A stretch of 64,000 nucleotides of DNA from Asterias rubens (GCF_902459465.1 NC_047063.1:2728001-2792000); one strand, 5' to 3'. Positions 18,972 to 31,397 are shown, counted from the first letter of the stretch. Numbers and translations: made by a program. The notes: generated from the letters alone by a model not told the origin.

Positions 18972-21900
18972 GTAAGTACTTTATTTTATCTAACACAACT
19001 TCATTCTCTTGATCTTTAGCAGGTCTTTCATTATTCATGATGAGGAGCACAATAAATCTGCTTTAAAGCACCTCTTTTAATTGGTCTAAACAGACCTTCA
19101 TATGCTTCCATGTGTTTTCTATACGTTAATACAAGTGTTTGTTTTGCACCTTTTTATAAAAAAAAATTGTGGTAAGGCAGCTTCTCTAGCAATGCAATGG
19201 TTATGGGTTCGAATCCCACTCGAGTGATTTGCTTGTGGATTTTTTTTACCGACCCCGGGAAAATACAGAGTACACAGTGCTTAATACACATCGGTGTATA
19301 AATGGAAATGTCCACAGAGGAAGAATAATCTCAAATAGGGGCTAGGAATACACAATCTGAGAAGTGTACGTTACTGTCACATTCAAACTTTGGACATATA
19401 AAAACTGATATCTTTATACATGTAACAGCATTACTAGCTCCGAAGTGAACTGTTTCTCAAAACGCTTTATATTATCAAATGATGCTGTAGGCTTTTAACT
19501 AAAGGTTTTTTATTGCCTATAATTTTAAGAGTGACTACCAAACATATCCAGACCTGATAATATATTTCACAGAGGCAACAAAGGTGATAGACCCTTCCCA
19601 TGAAATATGTAAATTGCACATAGCGCGTGCGCACTAACGTTTTGGTTGGCAAAATGAGGGAACTTCGCGCTGTTTTGTACACGGCTATGGGTGCGTGACG
19701 CAGACGCGATTGCGCATCTGCTTAGTGCACAACTCTATGGTGTTTGCCAACCAACAGGGTCTGTACGCATGCGTGAATGTAATTAGCATATTTCATGGGA
19801 AGGGTCCATTGCCTCGATGCCCTTGAAATGCTACAGTAGAAATGTACAACTTTCTCATGGTGCCCTTAACAAGGAGAAAATGCCTTGGTGCCCTTGCCCT
19901 TTCAAAATCGAAGCATGCACAGGCCTGAGTATATACCTTCCCCCTTAATTTCATCCTCTGCAATTGCAGTGATCAGAGGCACAGTATTGGGGCGATCGAG
20001 GCTCCCTGTGGAAGGGTATGCAGGGCAGTACGAGTACCGCATCCAAGTACAGAAGACCTTCAAAGGAGAGGAGTACGGGATAGGAGAAGAAGCTAAGCTC
20101 ATCACGCCTTCCTCAGAGGCATTGTGTGGGCTACCAATGCTCAGGGACGGACAAACATATGCCATCACAGGTTAGTTGATCAGCTTCATAAAATGTAATG
20201 TGTTTAGTCAAACTTCTCAAAAACCTACATAATTATATGACTTGTTTCTGCTCAGCAGAGTGTGGATTCAAGTCCCGGGTTGCAGCACTTGTGCCCTTAA
20301 GTAAAACTAACTGCATCCTTCGAGCGTATAGTAGTTTAAGTGTGTAATGCATGTAAAGGAATCCAGTGCACTTATCGTAAACAAAAGTGGTTGCGATTGT
20401 GCAACAGCACCTTTAAACCACAATGGTGCTATAAAAGAATAAATCTCATACTGCGCACTTTAATACACCCTTATAAACCTAGAACCTAGAATTAGAGCGC
20501 TATATAAGAACCTAGTAATATTTTGTAATCAATTGTTGATATTTCATCTCAGGAAAGCTACGAGATGACAAACTGCAGATTAGCGTTTGTGACTGGGTAC
20601 CAGAGTGGGAGTCCGTAACTCGATCGCAGCGTCAAGGACTTAAACATATGTATCAACGATACTGCAGCAAATGCCCGGTAAGACACTAAACAATTTTTTT
20701 ACTATTTTTAAGAAGAGGTTGTATCATCAATTGTTTTTTTAACAACTTTGAATAACAAACTGTACCTGGCAAACTCTACCTGGCAAGTAGATACACACAT
20801 GATGTTACCGCAAACCAAATATATATTGATACCTCACCATGCAATGCCTCAAATCATATTAAATTTGAATAAAATCATCAAATTAAAAGCAAACTATAAT
20901 TCTGGATTGAACAATTTTTTTTTTTTTTACTAAACCAAGACTTAAACCTGTGACCTCCAGGTTCAAGTGCACAGCTCTAGAGAAGTCATTCATAAATAAA
21001 ATGTTTTGTTGCTTTGTGTTGGGGTTTTAAATTCAAAGAGGTTGTAGCATCAATGGGAGACTTTTAGACAGTCTTGCGCGTGCTCAAACCTACGAGCGCA
21101 GTAATGAGCATGTGTGCGCATGCTCGGAACCGCAAAAAGGACTGTTATATTTGCTGCTGCCAGCGCATCAAAAGTGTCATATTGGATCCTATAACTAAAG
21201 TAGTAGTACATATTGCAGGCATGCAACTGCCCATTGAAAAAAAAAAAGGGGGAACATTTTCGAAGGCACACTGCAAGTGCGGAGCGAGGCAGCCGAAACG
21301 CCGCGGAACATGAGACCCACAATGGCACTTAGAAAATGTTGAGGTTTATTATGCTCTAAGGTGCATGGTTAGCATGTACTAGGCTTATTTTACATGATTG
21401 TAGTTATACATTGTTGTTGCCAGGCATATACTAGGATTAAAAATCGCAGAAACGCAGAGGAGTTGCATGCCTGATATTGTGGGCAAATGTCTCTCCAAGA
21501 GTAGTTCATTTAGTGATCCATCAAACTATGATACCTATGCCACATTCGCTGCTGTACAATTATGTGACAGTTGACGTCAACTGTGACGATCTCTTGATTC
21601 AAAACAATTACTTCTCAAGGGAGAACAAAACTTCCTTAATTTGATCACCACTAATTAAATGTTTCTAGTCCAATGGTCCATGTCAATTACGATGACGAGA
21701 AAACACTTGACTTTCAGTCTGATTTGCGTGATTAGTTTTCTAATTATTTCTGATGAATTTCATCATATTTTTTAAATTGAATTATAGTGGAAAGCTTTAA
21801 TTATAAGTTATTAAGTTAGAGACAAAGACAATAACTTATTGCAACATTAGGTGACTCAGACGACCCTCAACCATAAAGACCTGGTTCAAAAATACTTCAG

Positions 21901-23024
21901 GAACATCTTGGAACTCGCTTACAATAAAACGTTTCTCAGACTTTCATTTGTAATATCTCTTTTTAAAAAGATTTTTGGGTTGAACAAAGAATTGACTAGA
22001 GTGTCAGTGGGATTCGAACCAACAACCTCCGGAATATCGTGCCGGCGCTCTACCAACTGAGCTATCTAGCCCTATATTGGCAGTGTCCCTATTTTGTCAA
22101 TATCCTTTTTTCGGGGGTGCCAGTCAGAAGCCATACAACTGTTAACTGCAGTGTAGCCAGGGATCACACCAAAATTACGATACAACCTGGGAAGCGGCAT
22201 CCAGGGGATCACCTTAAGGGGATGCGATTTTTTGTTTCAGATATCAGTATAAACCACCAGGGAAACTGACTGGGTAAATTTTGAAATGATTTTTGGGTTG
22301 AACAAAGAACTGACTAGAGTGGGATTCAAACCCCCAAAAATACAGAAAATTGAAGGGAATAATTTCTCGCAATGTTTAACATTATCAACAGCTGCAGTGC
22401 TTCTTACCAATCCAATTTTTGCGGTCACTTTTTGTTAACATAATTCCAAAGGTATACCCTCCCTTTAACGAAGTAAAAAAAAAATCAAAACTAGAAATGT
22501 TTATACAATGAGAACAAAATTAAAATCACAGAGGTTAAAAAGAATGTTACAGGCTTGATGGATTGTAGATTAAGTCATTTGACAACTTGACTGCAATAAA
22601 CTCGCCAATGTGAAGCAACATAAACAAACCACAAAATGTTATCGCCACTTTCCGCAAATTGGTCACTGGGTTTTTCTTATTAAAAAACAAGAATAGTAAC
22701 ACTATTAAAATCAATCTTTAAAACAATTTTGATGGTGTTTTTTTAACGCAGATACAAATCAGCAGCCCCGCTCGCTCGCTTTCCCAAGGACCACTGGACT
22801 CTTTCCGGGGGTGTTTCTACAATCCCTTCGCTCCCTACCGCCACAAAGTGGAGGATTGCGAGGGGGCATACTCAAGCTGCGTGAGAAATCCCGAAGGTGG
22901 ATGCAACTGGCTCACTACCAGTAGCTACAAAGAATGTCACGAGGAACGCCAGAAGAAGATAAAATCGGCCAAGAAAGAACAGAAAACTGGTGCAAAGAGG
23001 CTCGATAACGGTGTCAGCTGGTAA
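18845..23024 (+). CDS. TIMP-C: canonical-N-terminus TIMP, complete, 4 coding exons
   Basis: Secreted TIMP of 241 residues (predicted mature 216) from exons 18845-18971, 19970-20170, 20553-20677 and 22752-23024. Signal peptide about residues 1-25 ends in LVLS and is followed directly by CTC at 26-28, so the free alpha-amine and carbonyl of Cys1 could chelate catalytic zinc and Thr2 could enter the S1' pocket, as in vertebrate TIMPs. HPQ at 32-34, Cys38, DADFVIRG, TFKG, LCGLPML, CDW, and YCSKC closing the N-domain are all visible. The C-domain has 14-6-7 cysteine spacing and GCNW, followed by a strongly basic tail (Lys/Arg-rich, about residues 213-234). This is the paralogue most likely to inhibit metalloproteinases; the basic tail suggests matrix binding, as in TIMP-3. 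Both are inferred from family knowledge. Confidence 0.94.
19166..19312 (+). mobile_element. SINE family S2 in TIMP-C intron 1
   Basis: GGGTTCGAATCCCACTCGAG B box, then AGTACACAGTGCTTAATACA tail as in 28946-29095. Confidence 0.7.
19425..19560 (-). repeat. Repeat family N fragment
   Basis: GTGAACTGTTTCTCAAAACG and GATGCTGTAGGCTTTTAACT match, in complement, the copies at 26898 and 57876. Confidence 0.55.
19589..19807. mobile_element. MITE family H in TIMP-C intron 1
   Basis: GACCCTTCCCATGAAATATG at the left and CATATTTCATGGGAAGGGTC at the right are exact complements; inner TTGGTTGGCAAA/TTTGCCAACCAA pair too. The interior is CpG-rich. Confidence 0.8.
19808..19926. repeat. Interspersed repeat family P, reverse orientation
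   Basis: GCCTTGGTGCCCTTGCCCTT and ACAGGCCTGAG; abuts MITE H. Confidence 0.55.
19970..20170 (+). CDS. TIMP-C exon 2
   Basis: Acceptor CAATTGCAG/TG. Codes residues 43-109, VIRGTV to YAITG. It is the shortest exon 2 of the four, with the shortest loop between the first two strands. Donor ACAG/GTTAGT, phase 1. Confidence 0.93.
20553..20677 (+). CDS. TIMP-C exon 3
   Basis: Acceptor TTTCATCTCAG/GA. Codes residues 110-151 with VCDWVPEWESVTRSQRQGL and YCSKCP. Donor CCG/GTAAGA, phase 0. Confidence 0.92.
20765..20850. repeat. Short repeat shared with TIMP-B intron 1
   Basis: CTACCTGGCAAGTAGATACA and TGTTACCGCAAACCAAATA; nearly identical to 11042-11094. Confidence 0.5.
22000..22076 (-). repeat. tRNA-derived SINE head in TIMP-C intron 3
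   Basis: The complement reads GGCTAGATAGCTCAGTTGGT, then GGTTGTTGGTTCGAATCCCA. A and B boxes are intact, but the anticodon arm does not fold cleanly, so I call a SINE rather than a tRNA. Confidence 0.55.
22752..23024 (+). CDS. TIMP-C exon 4 (C-terminal domain, stop TAA)
   Basis: An open frame of 90 codons with no internal need for an ATG, read from acceptor TTTTTTTAACGCAG/AT. It carries GCFYNP, EDC, SSC, GGCNW and KEC, then the basic tail and stop at 23022-23024. It was placed by homology to TIMP-B exon 4. Confidence 0.92.
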   Translation: MQISSPARSLSQGPLDSFRGCFYNPFAPYRHKVEDCEGAYSSCVRNPEGGCNWLTTSSYKECHEERQKKIKSAKKEQKTGAKRLDNGVSW

Positions 23025-23070
23025 CCAGATGTTTGGCGCGTGAGACTATGGCTTCAAAATAGTATTTAAT

Positions 23071-23076
23071 AATAAA
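23071..23076 (+). promoter_or_regulatory. Poly(A) signal of TIMP-C
   Basis: AATAAA 47 bases after the TAA, the most convincing of the cluster; the 3' UTR would be under 80 bases. Confidence 0.55.
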
Positions 23077-24030
23077 GGAAACAGATCATGAATATGGAAA
23101 CAAATTCTTTGGAAAAACTTCCTATTTATGTAAACTTCAGTGCTGTAGCTAGACCAATTTTAGTGGTGGGATTTATATCCAATTTAGTCCACCAAGGGCG
23201 AGAGGTTCAACAAAATGATTCATGTTTAGATATGCTGAAGTGAAATCTGGGGGAAGTCTGTGCTGGGCAGAACAGTGTCATTTGCTGAAAGTGCTGGGCA
23301 AAACTTGCTGGTTCTGGGCAGGCCCGCCCGGCCCCGGCACCACCAACCGTGGCTACAACACTGGTAAAGTTGACGACCTCTGAATCCTTAAAACTGTTCT
23401 TGAGCTGTTCTGATGGTTTTCTTGTTACCAGTGTATGTCTTTCTTGTTAATGTATTTCATAATTTATGTATTTCTCCCCCTGTGTTATATATAAATATCT
23501 GCTGAATCTGTCTGCAAGTCTAGAGAATACATTTGGCTGTAGTTGTACATTTTTATTGCAGTCGAACATATAATTTAAAATTTTTATTATAAAAAATAAT
23601 GTTGGAGGCATTTTTGATGAGTTCTAGATAAGGAAAATGTGAACAGGTTTAGTGACAATAGTCTTGGTTCCAAGATATAGTCCTGAAAATCTAACTGATA
23701 TCTAAAATGATCGCCACAAGAGGGTGCTATCCTTCCGGTAGTGGTTTGATAACAAGATAGCGGTTACAGGAATTATAGCGAACTCTAGCGGTGTACAACA
23801 CTTGAGCATCTTGGAACCAAGAACAAGTTAGTAACGGCCGAGGAGTTAGGCATGGTCTTTCAGTGGATGGGAGTAACTAACTAGCTGTAAATACAATAAA
23901 CAAAGCGCGCAATATAAAGTTATATAATATATAACTAAAAGTATTTAATGCATCTTAAAATAAAAGTTGCCAACTTTTTTTAGAGGGTTAACTCAATATA
24001 TAGAGACCAAAGTGAGATCTATAGTTTTAT
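23077..24030. other. Region downstream of TIMP-C
   Basis: No gene. GTGCTGGGCAGAAC and related GCTGGGCA phrases at 23260-23330 look like an interspersed repeat. Confidence 0.4.
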
Positions 24031-24034
24031 GAAG

Positions 24035-24480
24035 AATTGAGTAATAATAATAATAATAATAATAATAAAAATAATATCAAAGTCTTATTTAGCGCACGTA
24101 TCTACAAAACATGGTACTCAAGGCGCTGAGTATATATACAAACTTTCAGAATGATAGGTAATTGCAGTGATGGATTCTGAGACCCAATTATTTAGCACCT
24201 TATAAGGGTTTACAAGGTGCTACGACGCATACAGCAGCCACAGCCAGGAATACCGGGGCGAACCCCTTCTCTTTTCGAAAAGTGCACTGGGTAGTTTTAC
24301 ATGCGTTAAACAACACATGGGACCAAAGGCTTTAAGTCCCATCCGAAGGACGAAGCAATGGTCAATTGTCTTGCTTAAGGACACAAGTGTCACGGCTGGG
24401 GATTCGAACCCACACTCTGCTGATCAGAAACACACGAGTTTGAACTCAGTGCTCTTAACCGCTCGGCCACGACACTTCCA
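24035..24480 (-). mobile_element. SINE family S1, longest copy
   Basis: AAT-repeat at 24043-24070, body TATTTAGCGCAC...AAGGCGCTGAGTATA, then CACATGGGACCAAAGGCTTT and a tRNA-like head (complement has GGGTTCGAATCCCC). Confidence 0.7.
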
Positions 24481-26897
24481 CGTAATCAAATGAAGTTATA
24501 AGATATAAGGCAATGGTGGAGTATGGAGACCTCCATGGGTAGAGATGGATATTTAGTTAACTTACTTTGCTGTGTAGAATATCTACAGATCTACGTTGTC
24601 TTGGTGGAAGACATTTGGAAGTTATTGTAGTAAAACTGTGCACACTCAACTCAACGCAAAGAGACTATTCCACTAATAGAGGAAATTCGCTGGAAATAAA
24701 ACACTCCTGCAATAACTTGATGGTTTGTGGCTACATGACATATGCATAAAGAGAACAACAAAGTCTTGCACAAAGACTCCAATCGCATCTACACAGCAAA
24801 GATAGCACACATGGTGATAGCACAAACCAATTACAGCCTAAATAAATATTAAAATTAAATATTTAAATATTAACAGTTATAAAACAAAAAAATTATAATG
24901 GTTTACCTTGATTCAATTGATCCAATAAAATTTTGCATTTATGCAAATATATTTTCACTGCGACCATGTATTTTTGTAACCTGTATAACACATGCCTACT
25001 GAGCAACAATAAATGTCTTAATTAAATGTAAAACAAAATTAAATTAAAAAAAGTCTCTTGTTATTTTTTTTAACCACATCATTTTTCCCCCTCAATTTCT
25101 TTAAACAAAATTGTAAATGCTATGAGTTAAAGTTGAGTTTTGGGTAACTTACTTGACAAAAAGGTAACAATGAGGGCGCTGTTCCATTCCAACATTGAGT
25201 CGATGATGTATTCAACTACAGTGTTCTGTGTTCAGGCCCTTTCACTCAACAGACCACCAGGCAATACAAGTGAGCCCTCTGTTGGTGGCACAACAATTAG
25301 GGTTAAAGCTATGGTTTTACCTGTGTGTGTATCTGGGGTTTTCCTTCCTGCATATTAACTATAATGTTGTCTTGTATTCTACATTGGGGCCGGCGTTGGG
25401 CATATTTCATGAGTCTTTGTCTCGACGGCTGGTCTTTGACAATTACCAGTAGTTTCCAGTGTCTTTAAGTTTCCTTCATACTCATTAAGACAAATAAGAT
25501 AACACTTCTCTAACGCGTCTTAAAACTTGTTACAATGGAAACAGTTATAAGTGCAATTTAAACTGTGTTAATAACTGACTTTTTTTCTCATTTCGATACT
25601 GGTCTTGTTAAAAGATGTAAATAAACACTTTGATGATCACTCTAGTAAATTTATAGACCTGAGGGGCTTGTGGATTTCCCCCACAGGACTGAGCCCTTAA
25701 CTACCCTATGCGTCACATCTTGATCTTTTTTATTCGGATAATAAATGACTTTTTGAATTGTGTAGCACGCAACAAAAGATGTAGCAATTACATGCACAGT
25801 GGAGCTGGACCTTAAAAGTCCGATAAAAGAGTTATACCAAAGTCTCCAGAAAGACTTGTAATAGTAACAAAGTCTTCAAAGTCTGAAGTATAAGGAATCC
25901 CACATCAAACTCAAGTACCCGCCCACCCCTGGGATCTGTGTGGTCGTCCTCCCACTATGGTTCATTGTGACATCACAGATGTTTGATGCCCATATATGGA
26001 CATTCCAGTCATTGGAACCAGAGAACCTGCTGGGTATGCAGTGAGTGCCCTTTTAGGCAATGTGTGACGTCAAAGGGACATTGGATATGGGGACAAAAAG
26101 GGTGACCTTTTGGGCTCGAGACTGTTTTTGTGGTTTTGCCGGTAGGAAAAAAAAACACCCTCGGAGAATTTATAAACTAGCAAGAAATTCCTCAAATTAC
26201 ACGCATGTTTTCTTTGGAATTAACTTGATTTGCTGTAAATGTCATATTCCACAGATTGTGAACGGCTTAAGCCAGTCTATAATTTTTGTTTAAAAATGGT
26301 AGAATAGGGCCTACATGTGTTAAACCATAGAGCAAGTTAAACTAAAAGCCTAAGGGCCTTCAGACGCTACAACTAATAATCCTGAAAATAAAGTCATTTT
26401 AAAATTAAAATAAAATCTTGCCAAGCACATTCAATCGGACTTAAAATTTGTGCATTGAGTAAAAAAAGCAACTACTAGACAAACAAAAGTTCTGGGCCAA
26501 TAATAACAACTTTCAAGTGACGTTTAAAAGTAACAAAAACAAACAAAATTTGTTCAAAATTTATTTCAAAGAGGATTTGAAATTCAGGTTTCTTATTAAC
26601 CCTTGAAAGTCATTTTAAGCTGCAAGAAAGAGCTGGGAAAGCTTTGAGTAAACATCAAACATTTCTCTCCCAAGAAAACTTAGTTTTACTTTAAATAAAG
26701 CACTTGTCAACCAATTAGAAGTTGTCGGCACTTTGAACGAAAAACCCTTACTTCCCCCAGCAGCCTTTTCACATTTACAAAGCCACAACATTTTCCTGAA
26801 AACTTATGCCATTTCGGATACTCTCTAATCATGTCTGGACCCTCACACCTTCGGAGTGCGCCAGGTAGCACTTGTCAAGACCATGCCATGATTTTAG
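24481..26897. other. Non-coding, with fragments of repeat families A and K
   Basis: 25428-25468 carries the terminal part of family A (GGTCTTTGACAATTACCAGT). 25480-25700 resembles the right half of family K (CTTGTGGATTTCCCCCACAG). No gene recognised. Confidence 0.45.
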
Positions 26898-27250
26898 GTT
26901 TAAAGGGAAGGTATAATGCTAGGTAATCACTCTTAAAGTTAATGCAAATAAAAACTTTGGTTAAAAGCCTACAGCAGCTTTTGATAGTATAAAGCACTTT
27001 GAGAAACATTTCAATTTGAAGTAATGTGCTTATGAGAAAAAGAAATCAGTTTGATGGCCCAAAATTTAAATCTGTAAGTAACACTCACTCTCTTCTCAGA
27101 TTTGGTATTCTTACGAGGGGTTTTCAGGATAAAATGTGAAAATCTTTGGAATTTTTTTTTTCATAGGTTTTATTGTACACATCTACATTCATATGGGATT
27201 AAAACAATCAAACCGGCCACAAAAACCAAATGTTTACTTTGCCTTTAAAT
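26898..27250 (+). repeat. Repeat family N
   Basis: AAAGGGAAGGTATAATGCTA, CTACAGCAGCTTTTGATAGT and CACTTTGAGAAACATTTCAA; the last terminus ends TGCCTTTAAAT. Terminal phrases resemble family A, so the two may be related. Confidence 0.6.
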
Positions 27251-27989
27251 ATGCAACGTGCTTTCCCGCGACCATTCTCTACAATTTCCAGGTTTAGTGA
27301 AGATTTGTTGGTACAGCTGTTAAGCGGTAGAAGCGTAGAGTTAGTCATTCAAAAGTAGACACGCACAAGTTACCAGAAATGTCCTTGCTTACACCACAAG
27401 ATGGATCATCATATTGATTAAGAACAATTTACGCTTAGTGAAAATCTCAGCTACTTTCGCCTACTTTTCTGCTAGTTTCATCTGCTAGCAGGGCTCAATT
27501 TCATAAAGCCTGTAGTGTAAGCAAAAAAACTCGCTAAGCACAGAATAGCCCTTACGAAAAAGTCCTATCTATAGGCGAAATATCTATAGAATCCAATAGG
27601 ATTTTAATAGGATTCCTATAGAATTCCTATAGATTGTCCGTCACTTCTTTGATTCCTATAAGATTCTTATGAGGTTTTTTTGTAAGGGAGTATTGCTTAA
27701 ATGGGGGATAACTCTTAAGCATAAGAAGATTCAGATGATTGATTACAAATCTATGGAGTGGGGTGTAAAGTTTAAGAAATCTGTTGCTCCTATAAAAAGT
27801 AACAACTTTGTTTACATTTATTTCTCAGGGATGAAGGGGGGGGGGGTGCAGTCAAAGAATGTCAAGTCCTATGACTGGATTCACAACTCTCTAGAAAATG
27901 ACACATCATAACCCAAAGTTTGCTCCTCAGTCGGGTTGAAAGAAATGAAATCAAGATAATCAGGGGCATCAGGTTGGCTAAGTAGTTTC

Positions 27990-28225
27990 TATCTTTGATT
28001 TTCTCCTCGGTGGAACCTAGGTTCGAATCCCGCCTTTGACCTGAGCATGGTTGAATCATGTTAAGGGAATAAGGCTGCCTTGGTTGTTTCTTTCCCTGCT
28101 TTTCCCCCTCTGTGGACCCTAGTTTGAATCCCGTCTGTAACCAGAACATGGTTGAACCACATTCAGGGGAGTAAGGCTGCCTCAGTGGTTGCTTTCCCTG
28201 CCCCCTCTTTAATCAGGGGTGACAC
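27990..28225 (+). repeat. Two tandem copies of a ~97-base tRNA-head-like unit
   Basis: CTAGGTTCGAATCCCGCC...GAATAAGGCTGCCT and CTAGTTTGAATCCCGTC...GAGTAAGGCTGCCT follow each other directly. A related head is at 58940-58990 in complement. Confidence 0.6.
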
Positions 28226-28945
28226 AAACAAACAGATAAGTACCTGGTCAGTTTCCCTTTTTTCTTTACAACTTTCTTTAACATATCTTACTTCATCAAC
28301 AGGTTCAAATACAAGCAGGTGGATCCCTGTCAATATAAAAAACCACATCACTTCAAAATTATGGCCAACTGTTGATTTTTTTCATTCTTCAGATTAACAG
28401 GATACTCTTTGACGCCAAACTTTATAACTGTCATTGTCATAAGAATTGACATCGTCTCGAGTAAACAAGCTTCACTGTCTCACACAAACCTCCTCCCAAA
28501 TTGATTCTTTCCCCCTTGTTTTTGTCAGCAGGCTGTTCAGATTGGTCCAACTTAATAGTAAACACACACCCAGGGTCATTACCTGTCATATTTGATCCGC
28601 GTCGCGAAGCTGTGAGATCACTAGCTACGAATCTTACATCACTAGACTCCAACTCCCACATAAACACCCGCTCTGACAGGGCTCCATTTAATATAACATG
28701 ATTGATGACCGAATATTGTTTTTGCACTCCAGGAATGCTCCAGTGCCAATTTCGGCTCAATTTTCATCAGGGAAAATTAATCCAGGCAATTTGACAACAT
28801 TTTGGGCTAGGTTGACCAAGGCTAGAAAGTGCAATAAAAATTCTTCAGGTTCATTATTAAAGGGGACCTCTACAGACTTGTTGTTATGTGAACCAAGTGT
28901 ATGTATGATATGAACATGGATTCAAATGGCCTCTAGCTACCGGGC

Positions 28946-29098
28946 AATCTCGGTAGTCTAGTTGGTAAGACACTGCTCTAGAATTGCAAGGGTCGTGGGT
29001 TCAAATCCCACCCGAGTAGTATGCCTGGGTTATTTTTTTTACAGGACTCAGGAAAGTACTGAGTATACAGTGCTAACACACATCAGTGTATGCGTAAC
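28946..29098 (+). mobile_element. SINE family S2
   Basis: GTAGTCTAGTTGGTAAGACA A-box region, GGGTTCAAATCCCACCCGAG B box, tail AAAGTACTGAGTATACAGTG. Confidence 0.75.
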
Positions 29099-29275
29099 AA
29101 AAACAAAATCAGTATTCTTTATCCCCGATGCAAATTTAACGTCTATTACAAGTGTTCGTCAAAAAATACTCAGTGAATAAAATACATGTAAGCAGACACA
29201 GGGACCCTCCTCAGTAAACTGGCGAGTCCATTCTTTCTTTTTTCAGAAGCAATACTAAGGTTAAAGTTTCTACAA

Positions 29276-29372
29276 GTATCAAAGACCAGGACTTGAACCT
29301 AAACTCTGCTGATCAGAAACACCAGTGCTGGAGTCCAACGCGCTTGACCGCTCGGCCAGAACACAACCACAT
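29276..29372 (-). repeat. SINE family S1 head fragment
   Basis: AACTCTGCTGATCAGAAACA and GACCGCTCGGCCA match the S1 head at 24415-24475. Confidence 0.55.
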
Positions 29373-29411
29373 GTCTAAAATTAATCAAGATTAACAACAA
29401 TCTAAACAAGA

Positions 29412-29779
29412 TTAAAGGAACATGTTTGGACGAGTTGGTCTATATGAAAAGCGTTTGTAACCGTTTGTTATTAAATGCATATGGTTGGAAAGATGTTTAA
29501 AAAGTAGAATACAATGATCCACACAAATTTGCCTCAAAATTGCATGGTTTTCCTTTTGCTTTGCAAACTAACAAGGTCGGCCATTTATGGGAGTAAAACA
29601 TTTGACTCCCATTAGTGGCTGACCGTGTTAGTCGTCAAGGTAAAAAGAAAACCACGCAATATCGAGCCATATTTGTGTGCATCATTGTATTCTACTTTTT
29701 AAACATCTTTCTAACCATATGCATTTTATAACAAACGATTACAAACGCTTTTCAAAGACCAACTCGACTGTTCCTTAAA
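29412..29779. mobile_element. MITE family D hairpin
   Basis: TTAAAGGAACATGTTTGGAC at the left and GTTCCTTAA at the right; arms of about 170 bases pair, with the turn near GGAGTAAAACATTTGACTCC. No coding capacity. Confidence 0.8.
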
Positions 29780-30030
29780 CAACAATCTGCCTCGCTAATT
29801 GAAAAGTGTTTCACCTTTAAAACTTTTATCATATAAGACATAACTTGATGCAATTATACGTTGATGACTTGCGTGACAAACTACAGGAAATCCTTTCAGC
29901 ATCTCCCGGTACAAGGAAGGGGTAAGTGCCATTTTTGAGAGGGGTGCCAGCAGGAGGGGCAAGCTGTCAATCCAACCAGTTTGCTCAACTTGAACCAAGA
30001 AAAAGTAAAGTCGATGCATTTTGGCCAAAA

Positions 30031-30186
30031 TGTGTGGCCCGGTGGTCTAGTAGAAAGACATCTGCTCTAGCAATGCAAAGGTTATGGTTTCGATCCCCAC
30101 CCAAGTGATTTGCCGAAGAATATTTTTGACAGAAGTCAGGAAAGTACAGAGACTATACAATGGTTAATACACATCAGTGTAATGTA
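30031..30186 (+). mobile_element. SINE family S2
   Basis: GCCCGGTGGTCTAGTAGAAA, GGTTTCGATCCCCACCCAAG, and tail AATACACATCAGTG. Confidence 0.7.
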
Positions 30187-30189
30187 ACA

Positions 30190-31395
30190 AACAATATAAC
30201 CTGATGTGACTGCTCTTTTCCAACCCTCCGAACAAAACAAAACATGGAAAAAAAGGTATTTATTTCTATATGACTTGCAAAGGCAGGGTTATGCCTTAAA
30301 TAGTGTAGCATGGGATTTTTTTATATTTTTTATTATTATTATATTTTTTTTTGTGGGGGGGGGGTTCTGTAATGGAGCTACTTTTTCAGCCAAACTACTT
30401 TAGTTTAAAAGTGTGTCATCATTTTGACCCATTGGTCAAAACATCAACAGCATGCTGTCCTTGCGGTGGGGGGGGGGGGGGGAATTGGTCCAACTTCCAG
30501 CATCCAACTCTTTCTCTACTTCCTACTCAAGCACTTCACTTCACAAAACTAGTGAGGGGTATACAACAGGGCACAAGAATAATAACATATATTCGGCAGT
30601 GAGATCGCCAGCTGTGTTCACAAATACGCCTCATTGATGTCGGAGGGAAATGTGATAAATTGGGGGAGGATATAGGAATTTTACTTGAATGAAACCACAG
30701 GAAAAAAACCTGATGTCAGTCATCACAAGTGAAATTGACTTTCTTGGCAAACTATCTCAGAATGTTCATCAAGGACCAGAAATGAGTCAGTGTTACACCT
30801 TGGGGTAAAGGAAACAGCAAATGTTCATTAATGCTAAATCAGAGGACATTCAAATAAAGAAGGGACAAAAAAGATTTAAAAGTTATTTGATTTAAAAATG
30901 TAAGTTTTTAGAAACGAATGTTGTACCAACTAATGTCAGGCAGTGTAATTTCGCAACAATGTTGTATCAGTTTGAGATCGAAGGTGCAAGCAAAGTCAAG
31001 AAATAAGAAAGAAAGAATCCTGTCAGCTTAATTCTTGACTTAAGTTTTGACTAAGAAACTCAAGATATATCCCAAATCTTTCAACATTATATTAAAGAAA
31101 TTCAGTAACGAAAACTTGGGTTGAACTCGGAAATAATGACTACAGCAGGACTTGAACCTGTAACTTGCAGATTAACATGCAGCACTCTACTTTGTCAATA
31201 TCTTTGTTCAGGATGTCAGTCAGAAGCCGTTCAACCTGTAAATGCCTTACCAACCAGGGATCGTATCACACCCAAGTCAAACAGTTAAACAAAAACATGC
31301 TGCCTGATCTTGAATCATCCAGACAACTTTTAGAACATTCCCATAAAAGTGCTCTGCATTGAGATGAACTATGCTATCCCATTCGAACTGCCTCT
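30190..31395. other. Non-coding stretch with two G-runs
   Basis: Poly-G tracts at about 30353-30364 and 30465-30481. No gene; short frames here translate low-complexity runs. Confidence 0.4.
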
Positions 31396-31397
31396 AG

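Noticed and set aside
22000..22076. Bona fide tRNA gene on the minus strand
   Set aside because: A and B boxes are good but the anticodon stem-loop does not close properly, and similar heads occur in SINEs all over the window.
28437..28760. 107-codon minus-strand open frame
   Set aside because: No recognisable domain; compatible with chance.
28946..29020. tRNA gene
   Set aside because: Same head and tail as four other S2 SINE copies.
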